From positions 355,001-419,000 of the forward strand of contig NZ_CP116887.1 in assembly GCF_028421645.1 (NCBI RefSeq): a stretch of DNA of 64,000 nucleotides, written 5' to 3'. This document shows positions 38,617 through 47,927 of this stretch, one piece after another. A program made the translations under genes and the position numbers. Positions within the stretch are counted from its first letter, which is position 1, and each line of letters begins with the position of its first letter. A model generated the notes under the pieces. The model searched no databases. It saw only the letters and a program-made list of their open reading frames with translations, and was not told the DNA's origin. Origin of the DNA: Aneurinibacillus sp. Ricciae_BoGa-3. GTDB lineage: Bacteria > Bacillota > Bacilli > Aneurinibacillales > Aneurinibacillaceae.

Positions 38617-39843
38617 TTACTTGGCTATTTCTAACTTTCCAGCGATTAGGTAAATCATCGTCATAAGATTTTGTATCGTTCGATAGCCTCGTGCTTTACG
38701 TTTTGCAGCTTGAACAAGGCTATTGATGCCTAAGAGACCATTGGTTATTTTCGACTGAAACCATTGTAAAATGCCTTGTTTGTGATGCTTAATGGTTTTC
38801 GCTACTTGAACCATCGCTTCAAGCCGGGAGCGAACAGCCCAGTTGTACCATTCTTGCAAATAAAGATCGGCTAGTAAGGCGGGCCTTGTCCAGAAATCTT
38901 GAAAAGCCAGCTTTAGATGATACGCTTTCGTCGTTTTCAGATTCATTTCTTTTAAGCGAATGAGCTGCTCTTTCTGTTTTACATTGAGATTTTTTTCATT
39001 TTTAAGCCAAACATACCGGCTTCTTTTTAGTTCCGGTATTTCTCTTTGTTCCTGTCGACGCACCTCATCGACCGCGTCATTAATCAGCTTCAAAATATGA
39101 AACTTATCGAAGGTATGATTTGCATTAGGAAAGTGCGTTTTCACTCCTTGAATAAAAGCGGGAGATAGATCACTGCAGAATTCTTCTATTTGTTCTGCTG
39201 CTCCATTTTTCGTCTCTAATTCAGCTTTAAATCGCTTCAGTGTAGAAGCGTCTTTTCCTTCTGTAGCAAAGATGACTTTTCGCTGTTGTATGTCAACAAC
39301 TAAACTCACATATTGATGTCCTCTTTTAGAGGATGTTTCATCAATGGCCACTTTCGTTACCTTTGACAAATCTTGCTTTTCGAGTTCCTTATGGACATAG
39401 AAGCGAAGAGTACGCCATAAACGGGTGTCATGTTCGCGCATAATACGAGCAGCCGCATTCACCGGCATTTCTTTTACCAGTTCTAATACCCGAAACTCGA
39501 AGAGTTCCGTAAAGCCGCTGCCTGGGCGAGACCAAGAAACAGAAGCAGCTTTCACTTTATCGCATTGCTCGCAACGTACACGCGGAAGAGGAGCATGCAG
39601 AAAAGAGGTATACTGCCAGAAATCCAAGTGTCGCCAGACACGTTCCTTTACCACGATGTCATAGAAGGGCTGGTTCTTTGCACCACAAGTGGCACAGGGA
39701 AAGTTGCCCTTACGGTCAAAATCTAAATAAATATCCAAACGACCATTGTTCAAATCAAATTCCTTGCGGATGACATACCAAGGATATTCAAGTTGTAAAG
39801 CTGCTTGATACATTTCTAAGTCTTGTTGTTCATTAGTTTTCAT
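38617..39843 (-). CDS. ISL3-family transposase lacking the catalytic Glu codon
   Basis: 408-residue transposase. It has an N-terminal zinc finger (CATCG and CEQC), helix-turn-helix, and a DDE core with Asp in VAIDETSSKRGHQYV and Asp in DLSPAF, then FDKFHILK. The conserved end motif of the family is LLEGINSLVQAAKRKARGYR; here it reads LLGINSLVQAAKRKARGYR. The GAG codon for the catalytic Glu is missing by a clean 3-base deletion (around 38729), so the protein is probably inactive. Terminal inverted repeats were not found with confidence. It lies between two halves of an IS1182-type element. Confidence 0.88.
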   Translation of the reverse strand: MKTNEQQDLEMYQAALQLEYPWYVIRKEFDLNNGRLDIYLDFDRKGNFPCATCGAKNQPFYDIVVKERVWRHLDFWQYTSFLHAPLPRVRCEQCDKVKAASVSWSRPGSGFTELFEFRVLELVKEMPVNAAARIMREHDTRLWRTLRFYVHKELEKQDLSKVTKVAIDETSSKRGHQYVSLVVDIQQRKVIFATEGKDASTLKRFKAELETKNGAAEQIEEFCSDLSPAFIQGVKTHFPNANHTFDKFHILKLINDAVDEVRRQEQREIPELKRSRYVWLKNEKNLNVKQKEQLIRLKEMNLKTTKAYHLKLAFQDFWTRPALLADLYLQEWYNWAVRSRLEAMVQVAKTIKHHKQGILQWFQSKITNGLLGINSLVQAAKRKARGYRTIQNLMTMIYLIAGKLEIAK

Positions 39844-39929
39844 TGAGCTATTCCCCTTGTAAAAAGTATGATAGCTCTATCATTAACATATATGTTTCAC
39901 GCTAGACAGCGAGGAAGCAAAAAAATAAT

Positions 39930-40243
39930 AGAGATGAAGTCATTGCCACTTCCATTGAACACCTTGTTCCTTCGGACCATTTTTTACGTTCAGTAGATAA
40001 CATTATCGATTTTTCATTCATTGAGGAGAAACTATCTTCCTACTATTGTGAAAACAACGGAAGACCTTCGATTCACCCTGTCACACTTTTTAAGATGATG
40101 TTTATCGGCTATTTTTACGGAATACACTCCGAACGCCAACTAGAAAAAGAAATTCTAACGAATGTGGCTTATCGGTGGTTCTTATGATTCAACATAGCCG
40201 AGCCGGTTCCTGATCACTCTACAATCAGTTTTAATCGACGAAC
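39930..40243 (+). pseudogene. IS1182-type transposase relic, N-terminal half
   Basis: Reads SIEHLVPSDHFLRSVDNIID, SYYCENNGRPSIHPVTLFK, YFYGIHSERQLEKEI, VAYRWFL then a stop, and VPDHSTISFNRRT. This is the standard N-terminal domain of IS1182-type transposases. It has no start and ends at a terminator hairpin at 40246. Confidence 0.8.
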
Positions 40244-40245
40244 TC

Positions 40246-40276
40246 AATAAAGGGGTTGCTTCTGCAACCCCTTTAT
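40246..40276. terminator. bidirectional terminator
   Basis: AATAAAGGGGTTG pairs perfectly with CAACCCCTTTATT. It ends the MerR gene on the minus strand. Confidence 0.85.
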
Positions 40277-40668
40277 TACAGGTGACATTTGATATTATTT
40301 TTCATAACTTCTTCTTCTTGAAGTTCATACGTAGCTACTTTATAACTGATTATTTCCAAATATTTTAGACTTTCATTTATTTTATTTTGTACCTCTAATT
40401 TGTGTTGCATCATCATCTCTTTTCTTTGCAGGAATGTAGCATTTCCTAATTCATAAAGGTCTATATATTCCTTTATTTTTGAAATTGGCATTCCTGTCTC
40501 CCTTAGACAACGAATGAATTTAATCCACTCGATGTTTTCTTCGCTATAAATTCTACGACCTTTGGAATCACGAGAGATTTCGTTTAATATCCCTTCAGTT
40601 TCATAAAATCTAAGAGTATTTGCGGATATATTTAAATGATCAACTACATATTTCATCGAATATGACAT
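40276..40668 (-). CDS. MerR-family transcriptional regulator
   Basis: 130 residues. The N-terminal winged helix reads MKYVVDHLNISANTLRFYET, followed by the SRDSKGRRIYSEENIEWIKF wing region, then a long dimer coiled coil (about 85-115). There is no Cys pair of the metal-sensing members, so a small organic or redox signal is more likely. Its own promoter region has a perfect 27-base palindrome. It is divergent from an old-yellow-enzyme gene and is its probable regulator. Confidence 0.9.
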   Translation of the reverse strand: MSYSMKYVVDHLNISANTLRFYETEGILNEISRDSKGRRIYSEENIEWIKFIRCLRETGMPISKIKEYIDLYELGNATFLQRKEMMMQHKLEVQNKINESLKYLEIISYKVATYELQEEEVMKNNIKCHL

Positions 40669-40683
40669 CTACCCGTCCCCCTA

Positions 40684-40710
40684 TTTTAGTTATAGTAACT
40701 ATAACTAAAA
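40684..40710. promoter_or_regulatory. perfect 27-base palindrome, MerR operator
   Basis: The half-site TTTTAGTTATAGT is followed by one central A and its exact reverse complement ACTATAACTAAAA. It lies 16 bases upstream of the merR start, where MerR proteins usually bind. Confidence 0.8.
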
Positions 40711-40903
40711 TCATACCAAAAAAGATAAAAAAATTCAATAACCCTTATATAATAATGCTTCCCACATATAAGAATATAAAATTGACTTGTTGTAACAACA
40801 ATAACTTACAATAAAGTGTAACAACTAATAGAAGAAATTTTAAATCACCGTAAATCACATGTAAGTCACTGGAGACTCTAAGGAACGAAGTAGGTAAACA
40901 TAT

Positions 40904-40945
40904 ATGATTAAAGTGTGGTTTATTACGGGAGCTGCCCGTGGATAA
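40904..40945 (+). pseudogene. Remnant of a short-chain dehydrogenase N terminus
   Basis: ATG at 40904 begins MIKVWFITGAARG then a TAA. TGAARG(IG) is the first half of the Rossmann glycine motif of short-chain dehydrogenases. Nothing homologous follows, so it is a scar left by a deletion before the flavin oxidoreductase gene. Confidence 0.45.
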
Positions 40946-40981
40946 GGTTAACTGAAATAAACAAATAAAGGGGTTATAAAA

Positions 40982-42133
40982 ATGAACGTTAAATACAGCA
41001 AGTTATTCGAGCCTTTCACATTCCGAAGTGGAGTGAGTATTAAGAACAGGTTAGTCATGGCTCCAATGACAACTTGGTCAAGCAACGAGGACGGTACTAT
41101 TTCTGATGATGAAGTAAAGTATTATAGCCGCAGAGTAAATGGTGTTGGGCTTGTTATTACGGGTTGCACTCGTGTTACTCCAAACGGACAAGGTTTTACG
41201 GATGAATTCGCTGCGTACGATGATAAATTTATACCAAGTTTACGGAAATTAGCTAACGCTGCGAAAACTGGAGGGTCCCCTGCCCTACTCCAAATTTTCC
41301 ATGCTGGTAATAAAGCTGTGACGGAACTTATTCCAAATGGAGAGGTGGTAAGCGCAAGCGCAGTGAAGACGGAGGCCACTCTATTTGCTGCTGAAATATT
41401 ACCCAGAGAACTATCCCACGAAGAAATTTTGGATATGATTCATGCTTTTGGAGAAACGGCGAGACGAGCCATTGAAGCAGGGTTTAACGGTGTTGAATTA
41501 CATGGGGCGCATGGATTTCTACTTCAAAATTTCTGGTCTCCCGCGACTAATCAACGGACGGACCAATGGGGAGGAACACTTGAAAATCGCCTACGGTTTC
41601 CGCTTGCAGTCATTAATGAAATCAAAAATGTCATTAAAAAACATGCTACCAAACCATTTATGTTAGGATATCGGGTTTCCCCTGAAGAATCATCAACAGA
41701 AGGCGGATTAACAATGGAAGATACGTACCAATTAATTGACCGCCTCATTGAGCAAGATTTAGATTACATCCATGCTTCATTAGATGATGTATCATCTAAA
41801 CCAAAAACCAGCCAGAACGAAAAAACACGACTTGAACTAATTCTCGAAAGAGCGAACGGGAGAGTGCCTGTAATGGCTGCTGGTTCCATGAGAACTCCAG
41901 ATGATGCACTGAAAGCTTTCGAATTAGGCTTACCGTTAATTGCCATAGGTCAGGCGTTAATTATGAATCCCAATTGGGTCGAGTTGGTCGCAAATGGACG
42001 TGAAGATGAAATAGAAACAGCACTGAAGATATCAAAACTAGACCAACTGGATATTCCTGAAAAGCTATGGAATGTCATTCAAGCCACGACTGGTTGGTTT
42101 GCGGTAGAAACTACCGATAAAGTAACTAAATAA
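40982..42133 (+). CDS. NADH:flavin oxidoreductase (old yellow enzyme family)
   Basis: 383-residue FMN barrel enzyme that reduces activated double bonds with NAD(P)H. Visible are NRLVMAPMTTWSSN near the N terminus, LLQIFHAG, the HGAHGFLLQNFWSPATNQR active-site block (His-X2-His) and the phosphate-binding VPVMAAGSMRTPDDAL. No C-terminal Fe-S/FAD part is present, so it belongs to the short OYE class. It follows a shared regulatory gap with the MerR gene, and a terminator follows it. Confidence 0.93.
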   Translation: MNVKYSKLFEPFTFRSGVSIKNRLVMAPMTTWSSNEDGTISDDEVKYYSRRVNGVGLVITGCTRVTPNGQGFTDEFAAYDDKFIPSLRKLANAAKTGGSPALLQIFHAGNKAVTELIPNGEVVSASAVKTEATLFAAEILPRELSHEEILDMIHAFGETARRAIEAGFNGVELHGAHGFLLQNFWSPATNQRTDQWGGTLENRLRFPLAVINEIKNVIKKHATKPFMLGYRVSPEESSTEGGLTMEDTYQLIDRLIEQDLDYIHASLDDVSSKPKTSQNEKTRLELILERANGRVPVMAAGSMRTPDDALKAFELGLPLIAIGQALIMNPNWVELVANGREDEIETALKISKLDQLDIPEKLWNVIQATTGWFAVETTDKVTK

Positions 42134-42137
42134 AAGA

Positions 42138-42172
42138 AAGAAAAGAGATACTCCTGAAGTGCCTCTTTTCTT
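42138..42172 (+). terminator. terminator of the flavin oxidoreductase gene
   Basis: AGAAAAGAG pairs with CTCTTTTCT, then TTGTGTTTT. Confidence 0.75.
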
Positions 42173-42188
42173 TGTGTTTTACCTAAGC

Positions 42189-42257
42189 TAACCTGCCAAT
42201 TAGCATAGTAAATAAAATGGCTGCCGTAGCAGCCGGTATTTAGTAACGATCCTCGTT
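42189..42257. repeat. dispersed intergenic repeat, variant copy
   Basis: Same layout as 37525 and 42936: CTGCCAATTAGC at the start, a central hairpin (here GGCTGC/GCAGCC with loop CGTA) and AACGATCCTCGTT at the end. Only the ends are shared. Confidence 0.5.
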
Positions 42258-42264
42258 GTTAGAG

Positions 42265-42846
42265 CTATTGTGTGACTACATCCGTATGATAATATGGATA
42301 ATCCATTTGTTTTTGGATTTTCATTACCGCTTCTTTTCCAGCAAAAAGTTCACATAAATATAGTCCGAGATCCACTGAAGTTGCTACCCCTCCACCAGTA
42401 ATAGTGTTTCCATCCTTTATAACCCTCTGGGATTGAACGTGTTCTGTATATAATCCAAGCAAGTCGAGAGCGTTAGGATGAGTCGTTGCCTTTTTTCCTT
42501 CTAAGAATCCAGAAGCTCCTAGAAGGAGAGAACCCGTACATACAGAAACTTTATAAGGGACTACTTCAGCCGTTTTCAGCCAATTAATAAATTCAGTGTC
42601 ATGAATTAATGTTCTCGTTCCCATCCCACCAGGGATAAATATCAAATCATAAGCTGACAAATCTGAACGCACCTTATTTACACTGTATGTAATTCCGCGA
42701 TCATCATTTACTTGTTCAGTATAGGCACATAAATCCCAATGGAGGTCATCTTTAATTCCCATAGTTTTCAATCGAGTAATACCATCATAGAAACCCACAA
42801 AATCGAGAGAAGTCATCTGGTCAAAAAGGATAAAAGCAATCTTCAT
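42265..42846 (-). CDS. DJ-1/PfpI-family protein
   Basis: 193 residues of the class I glutamine amidotransferase-like fold. The nucleophile elbow reads KVSVCTGSLLLGASG with its Cys. IFIPGGMGTRTL and a later TITGGGVATSVDLGLYLCE match the isonitrile hydratase/ThiJ-like branch. The reaction is not certain. It stands alone between two copies of the intergenic repeat. Confidence 0.88.
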   Translation of the reverse strand: MKIAFILFDQMTSLDFVGFYDGITRLKTMGIKDDLHWDLCAYTEQVNDDRGITYSVNKVRSDLSAYDLIFIPGGMGTRTLIHDTEFINWLKTAEVVPYKVSVCTGSLLLGASGFLEGKKATTHPNALDLLGLYTEHVQSQRVIKDGNTITGGGVATSVDLGLYLCELFAGKEAVMKIQKQMDYPYYHTDVVTQ

Positions 42847-42935
42847 TGATAAATCTCGCCCCTATCTTGTAATTTAATCTTACGTAGTCAATTCTTTACA
42901 TACCAAAAAATACCTTCCGGATTTATTACGCTAAA

Positions 42936-43001
42936 CTGCCCAATAGCTGAACAACGAAAAAAGGAGCCAGTACACTGACTCCTCCGCTATTGATCCCCGT
43001 T
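42936..43001. repeat. dispersed intergenic repeat with hairpin, copy 2
   Basis: 66 bases matching 37525-37590 with three mismatches (CTGCCCAATAGCTGAACAAC start, GATCCCCGTT end). It lies just after the YdeI-like gene on its strand. Confidence 0.75.
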
Positions 43002-43021
43002 AGTTCAAGCAGAATATTATA

Positions 43022-43654
43022 CTAATCATTTAATCCCTTTCCATTGAGAATTTGCTGCATACATTTTTCTATTCTTGACTCCCGAGTTTTTGATTGTTTG
43101 GCTGCTGAAAAATAAAGAATGTATGCTCTTTGCCGTCCTAGCGTCAATGCCTCAAAAGCAGTTTTCAAGGCAGGTATTTCATCTAATTTCTTTTGAAGTT
43201 CTTCAGGAATTGGTTCTGGATTCTTTTTAATATTTGGTTTTACACCAGATTTCTCCACTTCAATGGCTTCATAAATATATGCTTTCAAGGTGGGTTCCAT
43301 CTCAACTATATCTTGAACATTGGTGAACCGAATCTGACGCCCCACCTGCGTATTCTCTCCAGGTTTGATTAGAATACCATTGGCATCCTTTAATAAGGAA
43401 CCTTTGATAAAGTTAATCGCACAGTATTCTTTAAATGCACTCATTAAAACTATGTTTCGTTTCTGATATGTGTAACAAGGTTGAGACCACTTCAATTCTT
43501 CAGTCAGTCCACAGTCAAGAAGGATCATTCTCAGTTTCTTCAATTCTTCCTGCCAATTATGGACTTTACAGTTAGGAGTCCCTCCCAGAGGGCAACGCAT
43601 GCAACCCTCAGTGAAATATGCATCAACCTTAGGATTCATTCTTTTGTTTGTCAT
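43022..43654 (-). CDS. YdeI/OmpD-associated family protein (DUF1801-like)
   Basis: 210 residues. A DUF1801-type alpha/beta domain (about 20-130, with WSQPCYTYQKRNIVLMSAFK) is followed by a helical YdeI tail (IPEELQKKLDEIPALKTAFE, RAYILYFSAAKQSKTRESRI). An N-terminal CX2CX6C stretch (GCMRCPLGGTPNC) is unusual and may bind a metal. I chose the ATG at 43654, with GAGGGGTGTA upstream; the frame opens at a GTG 21 bases earlier. Family function is poorly defined. Confidence 0.85.
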   Translation of the reverse strand: MTNKRMNPKVDAYFTEGCMRCPLGGTPNCKVHNWQEELKKLRMILLDCGLTEELKWSQPCYTYQKRNIVLMSAFKEYCAINFIKGSLLKDANGILIKPGENTQVGRQIRFTNVQDIVEMEPTLKAYIYEAIEVEKSGVKPNIKKNPEPIPEELQKKLDEIPALKTAFEALTLGRQRAYILYFSAAKQSKTRESRIEKCMQQILNGKGLND

Positions 43655-43724
43655 CAAGGTACACCCCTCTTTCACATCTTCATCGAACGATTTCTTATTG
43701 GATTAACCGAGTACATTCGGTACT

Positions 43725-43934
43725 CCTAAAGAAATTTACGATAAGTCTGGTATGACTGATGGATTGAAAATCACGTCTGATACTGGTATTTTCGACTTTG
43801 TTGGTATTGAACCTGTAGAACACTTACTTTTTGGAAGCATCGGTTATCTTGATACAAAAGCATATAAAGGCATTTTAAATAAAGTTGAAGATACAATTAA
43901 TTTCCATTTCTCAAAGACTACTAATGTTAAGTAG
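43725..43934 (+). pseudogene. Unidentified C-terminal gene fragment
   Basis: The frame reads GTPKEIYDKSGMTDGLKITS, DTGIFDFVGIEPVEHLLFG, then a Lys-rich end and stop at 43934. No start with a ribosome site is present, and a GAGTAC/GTACTC hairpin precedes it. It ends just before a terminator that became the intron target. I do not recognise the family. Confidence 0.4.
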
Positions 43935-43960
43935 ACCGTAAATTAAAAAGCACAAATATA

Positions 43961-43995
43961 CGACCTGAGTCCTGATATGGACTCAGGTTATTTTA
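43961..43995 (+). terminator. terminator used as group II intron target
   Basis: CCTGAGTCC pairs with GGACTCAGG, then TTATTTTA; the intron begins at the next base. Class C group II introns are known to insert after terminator stems. Confidence 0.8.
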
Positions 43996-45057
43996 GTGCG
44001 CCCGGCATGGGCATTATCTATAGGGTTCAAGTCCCGAATGGTGAAGGCAGTAGTAACCATAGCTTAAGGCAAGGGTGTCGACCGTGAGGTCGAATCTGAA
44101 GGAAGCCGGCGGCAAACCTCCGGTCTGAGGAACACGAACCTCATATAAGGCTAACATTCGTTGGATGAGTCTGCTAAACAAGACGAAGTCCATACTGCCG
44201 AAGGCGAATGAGAGTAAATGAGGCAGATAGATGGAGGGGAAGATAATGTTCTTACCCGGGGAGATCTGTCTGACATGCCGAGTTCCCTTGGCAACCTTAT
44301 CCGTGAGGATAAGCTGAACAGACAGAAGTCAGCAGAAGCCATAGTACATGGGTTGTGACGACAAACCATGGAAGGGCTGAACATTATGGAGAATGAAAGA
44401 CAAGGCGTTCGAAGACACGCGATGAAGGCAGACAATCCGAAAGGACTTATCTGAAGGAAGAAGTGGTGAATCCACGGGGAACTTCAGAAGGGCGGAGTGT
44501 GCGTTCGGCACAAATTGGGCCTTTCATTCACGCAAGGAGTATACGTTATGATTGAACAATTGCTGTCACGGAACAATCTCTTACTTGCCCTAAAGCAAGT
44601 GGAACGGAATAAAGGAAGTCATGGCGTGGACGGTATGTCAGTTAAACTCCTACGAGCACATATTAAGGAACACTGGCATGACATTCGCCGTTCCATCGAG
44701 ATGGGCTCCTATAAACCGAGCCCAGTCCGTCGGGTCGAAATCCCGAAACCGAACGGCGGCGTGAGGCAGTTAGGCATCCCTACCGTGACCGACCGTTTCA
44801 TTCAACAGGCACTTGCGCAAGTATTGACGCTTCTCTTTGCCCCTGGCTTTTCTGACCATAGTTATGGATTCCGCCCTGCAAGGCGAGGACATGATGCCGT
44901 AAGGAAAGCGAAGCGCTACATGCAGCAGGGATATAGGTGGGTGGTCGACATGGATCTGGAGAAATTTAGCGATATTAATTTAGAGTGGCCCTCGCCTATT
45001 TAAGTTAATTAACGTTTATTATCTATGTTTTTCTAATTAAATCGCAGTATTTCAGAA

Positions 45058-46020
45058 TTACGTACCCGTTCGGGCACCGTAAGGTGCTTGAAAACAAGTT
45101 ACTGGTTTACCGCATAAGCCTATGACAGTACGCATTTTACGCATCGGATGGCGTTGAGAAAGTTGTTTTAAGTCTGTAATGGTGATGTGTAGATAAATTT
45201 GAGTCGTATTTAGGCTCTTATGGCCTAATAATTTTTGAATGGCCACTAAATGAGCGCCTTCTTGCAAAAGGTGAGTAGCACATGTATGTCGCAATTTATG
45301 GGGAGTGACTTTCTTATCGATACCAGCTCGTGCCGCATATTTCTTAACCATAAACTGAATAGCTCGAGAAGTTAGCGCACCTCCCTTTTTGCTGACAAAG
45401 AGCTCAGAAATAGTGCTAGTTCTAGAAGTGAGGTAATCCTTAATGACGTCTTCAACGATTGAATCCAGTGGTACATATCGCTCCCGTCCCCCCTTTCCTT
45501 GAATCAGAATTCGTTTCTCTTCCCAATGGACATTACGTAGCTGGAGGGAGCAGATTTCACTTACTCGTAGTCCAACTGAGTAGATCAAAGTAAGGATTGC
45601 CCGGTCACGGCGGCCTAAAATAGTTGTGGTGTCTGGTTGGGTGAGTATCTGTTGAATTTCTTTGTTTTCTAAGACCACTGGAAGTCGTTCCGGTGTATCG
45701 AGAAGTTTCGGCCATTTTTTTCGTTCATCTTGTTTAGGAGTTATTATCTCCATAAGAATGAGATAGTCGATAAATGCTGAAAGGGTGGCCAATTTACGTT
45801 GCACAGCAGAAGAACCATTCTTACGGTCAACACGAAGGTAGCGGATATAATCCACAACCATTTTAGCTTTGGAGGGATTGTCCATTTGTGGGTAGTCATT
45901 TCTACAAAATGTTTGCCAAACTTTCATATCGATGGCGTAGGCATCGGCGGTTTTAGGACGACAACCTCGAACAAATTGGGTATAGTCGAGAAATTCTCTA
46001 AGAATGGCTTCATTATTCAT
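45058..46020 (-). CDS. Third tyrosine recombinase of the RIT element
   Basis: 320 residues from the ATG at 46020, which overlaps the stop of the preceding recombinase frame (ATGAATAA); the open frame extends upstream to 46104 but that part is the tail of the previous module read out of frame. N-terminal SAM-like domain (TQFVRGCRPKTADAYAIDMK). Catalytic residues: Arg in GLRVSEICSLQ, HKLRHTCATHL, LLGHKSLNTTQIYLH with Tyr. All catalytic residues are present. It ends in a basic tail (HPMRKMRT). Confidence 0.9.
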   Translation of the reverse strand: MNNEAILREFLDYTQFVRGCRPKTADAYAIDMKVWQTFCRNDYPQMDNPSKAKMVVDYIRYLRVDRKNGSSAVQRKLATLSAFIDYLILMEIITPKQDERKKWPKLLDTPERLPVVLENKEIQQILTQPDTTTILGRRDRAILTLIYSVGLRVSEICSLQLRNVHWEEKRILIQGKGGRERYVPLDSIVEDVIKDYLTSRTSTISELFVSKKGGALTSRAIQFMVKKYAARAGIDKKVTPHKLRHTCATHLLQEGAHLVAIQKLLGHKSLNTTQIYLHITITDLKQLSQRHPMRKMRTVIGLCGKPVTCFQAPYGARTGT

Positions 46021-47927
46021 GCTTTTTCTCTCCTGACACGGGTGGAATATTTCTGCGAAGTAGGCTAACGGCTTTTCTGATATCCTCGAAATCGGCGTGA
46101 GCATAGGGGGTGGTTTCTTTTAATGACTTATGTCCAAGTGCTTTAGCTATGAGCTTCTACTCTTCCACCTCGTTGGATAAGATGAGCCGTAAAAGTATGA
46201 CGAATGGTATGAGGGCTAACAGGCTTTTCAATATGAGCAGCTTCGGAATATTTTCGTATACGCCTTGTTATGGTCCATGGTTTAATACGAGTTCCTTTTT
46301 GATTCAATAGGAAAGGGCCCGATTTGGCTTTGCGATAGAGTCCAACATACTTTTTTAAGTCGCCAATAGCTGCTTTAGGAATAGCTGTTTGACGATCACC
46401 TGATTTTCCTTCTCGTACATGAATCCAGCCTTCTTTTAGGTCCACATCTTCGATGTTTAGAGCACTCAGTTCTCCGACACGGAGCCCTGTTGCATAGAGT
46501 ACCAAAAGAGTAATAAAGTCCGTAAAACCTTGGTTAGTTGAGCGATCAGGTGCAGAAAGTATACGTAGCATCTCTTCTTCCGTTAAATAGGTTTGTTCTT
46601 TCGGTTGTTTGGGTACCATTTTAAGTGCCTCCATCGGATTTTCAGTTCTCCAGCCACGGTCTATGGCGTAAGCCATAAATGAGCGAAGGTGGGATAGATT
46701 TTTGTCTATCGTACAAGGAGAGATTCCGGCTTGTCTACGAGCACTAAGCCAGCGAATGATGTCTACGGCACGTAACACCTCAATTCCTTTCTCCAGACAA
46801 TGTGGACAGCCTACGGCAAATCGAGTAAGACTAAAACGAAATTCCTTTAACGTACCCTTCGAATATTTCTTCATACCCTCTGCAGTTCGAAGGAATTCTT
46901 GAATTTGTTCTGCTAATTTTCCTGTAAGAGGTTCAGCTATGGGAGTCATCGTATATTTTCGACGTAGTGGTTTATTTTGGCTAGATACGTTAACAATTTC
47001 CAACTTGGGTTTTGATGAACAAGACATTTCGTTGATAGGGTGTGACTCCAGTGTTGCTTCTATCTCTGGGTTTTGAATCCGAGTATAATGAAGGGTTGTT
47101 GTCAGCCGTTTATGGCCTAACCAGTCTTTGATTTGTACGATATTGCCTCCTTGTTGATACAGATGACTTGCACAAATATGGCGTAGTTGATGGGGGCGAA
47201 GGGATTTTTCCCACATCTCATGATATTTCCTAAAGGTAGCACCTATTAAGTTGTTGTCCATCGCTTCTTTCCGCCAGGTTAAGAATAGCGGTGCGTTAGG
47301 TTCAAGATCATTACGCGTAGCTAAATAAATCTGAAGTAATTCTAATATCTCATTAACGACGGGAACTCGCCGTTCTTTTCGCCCTTTTCCTTCTCGAATG
47401 ATGAGAACTTGTTCTTCCCATAGAATATCTCTGATCTGTAAGTTTGCTGCTTCTCCAGCTCGAATGCCGGAGGCATACAAAAGAGCAAATAAGGCCAGAT
47501 TACGCTTTCGGATAGGGTCGAATTGACGACGGCTCAAACAACTGTCGATTTGCCTTTTTAATTCCTTTAGGCAATCTTGAATTTCCTCTATTGAAGCGAT
47601 CTCAGGTAAGGATTGATAAAGATCTAGATTCGTATACCTTAGATGACGAGCAGGATTTTCTAAACGTAATTCTTGCTGCACTAAATAATTAAAAAAAGAA
47701 CGAAGTTGACTAATGATTACATTTCGGTATCCAAGAGATTTACTTTCTGTACGTTCAATACAGTAGTTCTCCAGGTGAACGAGTTGAACGTTTTGAAAGT
47801 TGATGGATAAGTTCTCCAGATATTGAGCTAGCTTTTTGAGTTCCCGCCAAGTAGCTTTCACCACTTTTGGCGTATATCCTCGAATAATGGTTTGATATTC
47901 TCGATAATCCTCGATGATAGATTCCAT
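46013..47927 (-). CDS. Fused first and second tyrosine recombinases of the RIT element, frameshifted near the 3' end
   Basis: A single frame of 594 codons contains two complete recombinase modules. Module A (residues 1 to about 300) has Arg in GIRAGEAANL, HQLRHICASHL, WLGHKRLTTTLHYTR. After a linker (SSKPKLEIVNVSSQNK), module B has Arg in GLRVGELSALN and HTIRHTFTAHL. The frame then stops at 46143 (GGRVEAHS). One base earlier or later the sequence continues LIAKALGHKSLKETTPYAHA and stops at 46013, so an extra G near 46150 removes the LGH box and the catalytic Tyr of module B. The fusion of A and B is itself unusual for RIT elements, which normally have three separate genes. Confidence 0.85.
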
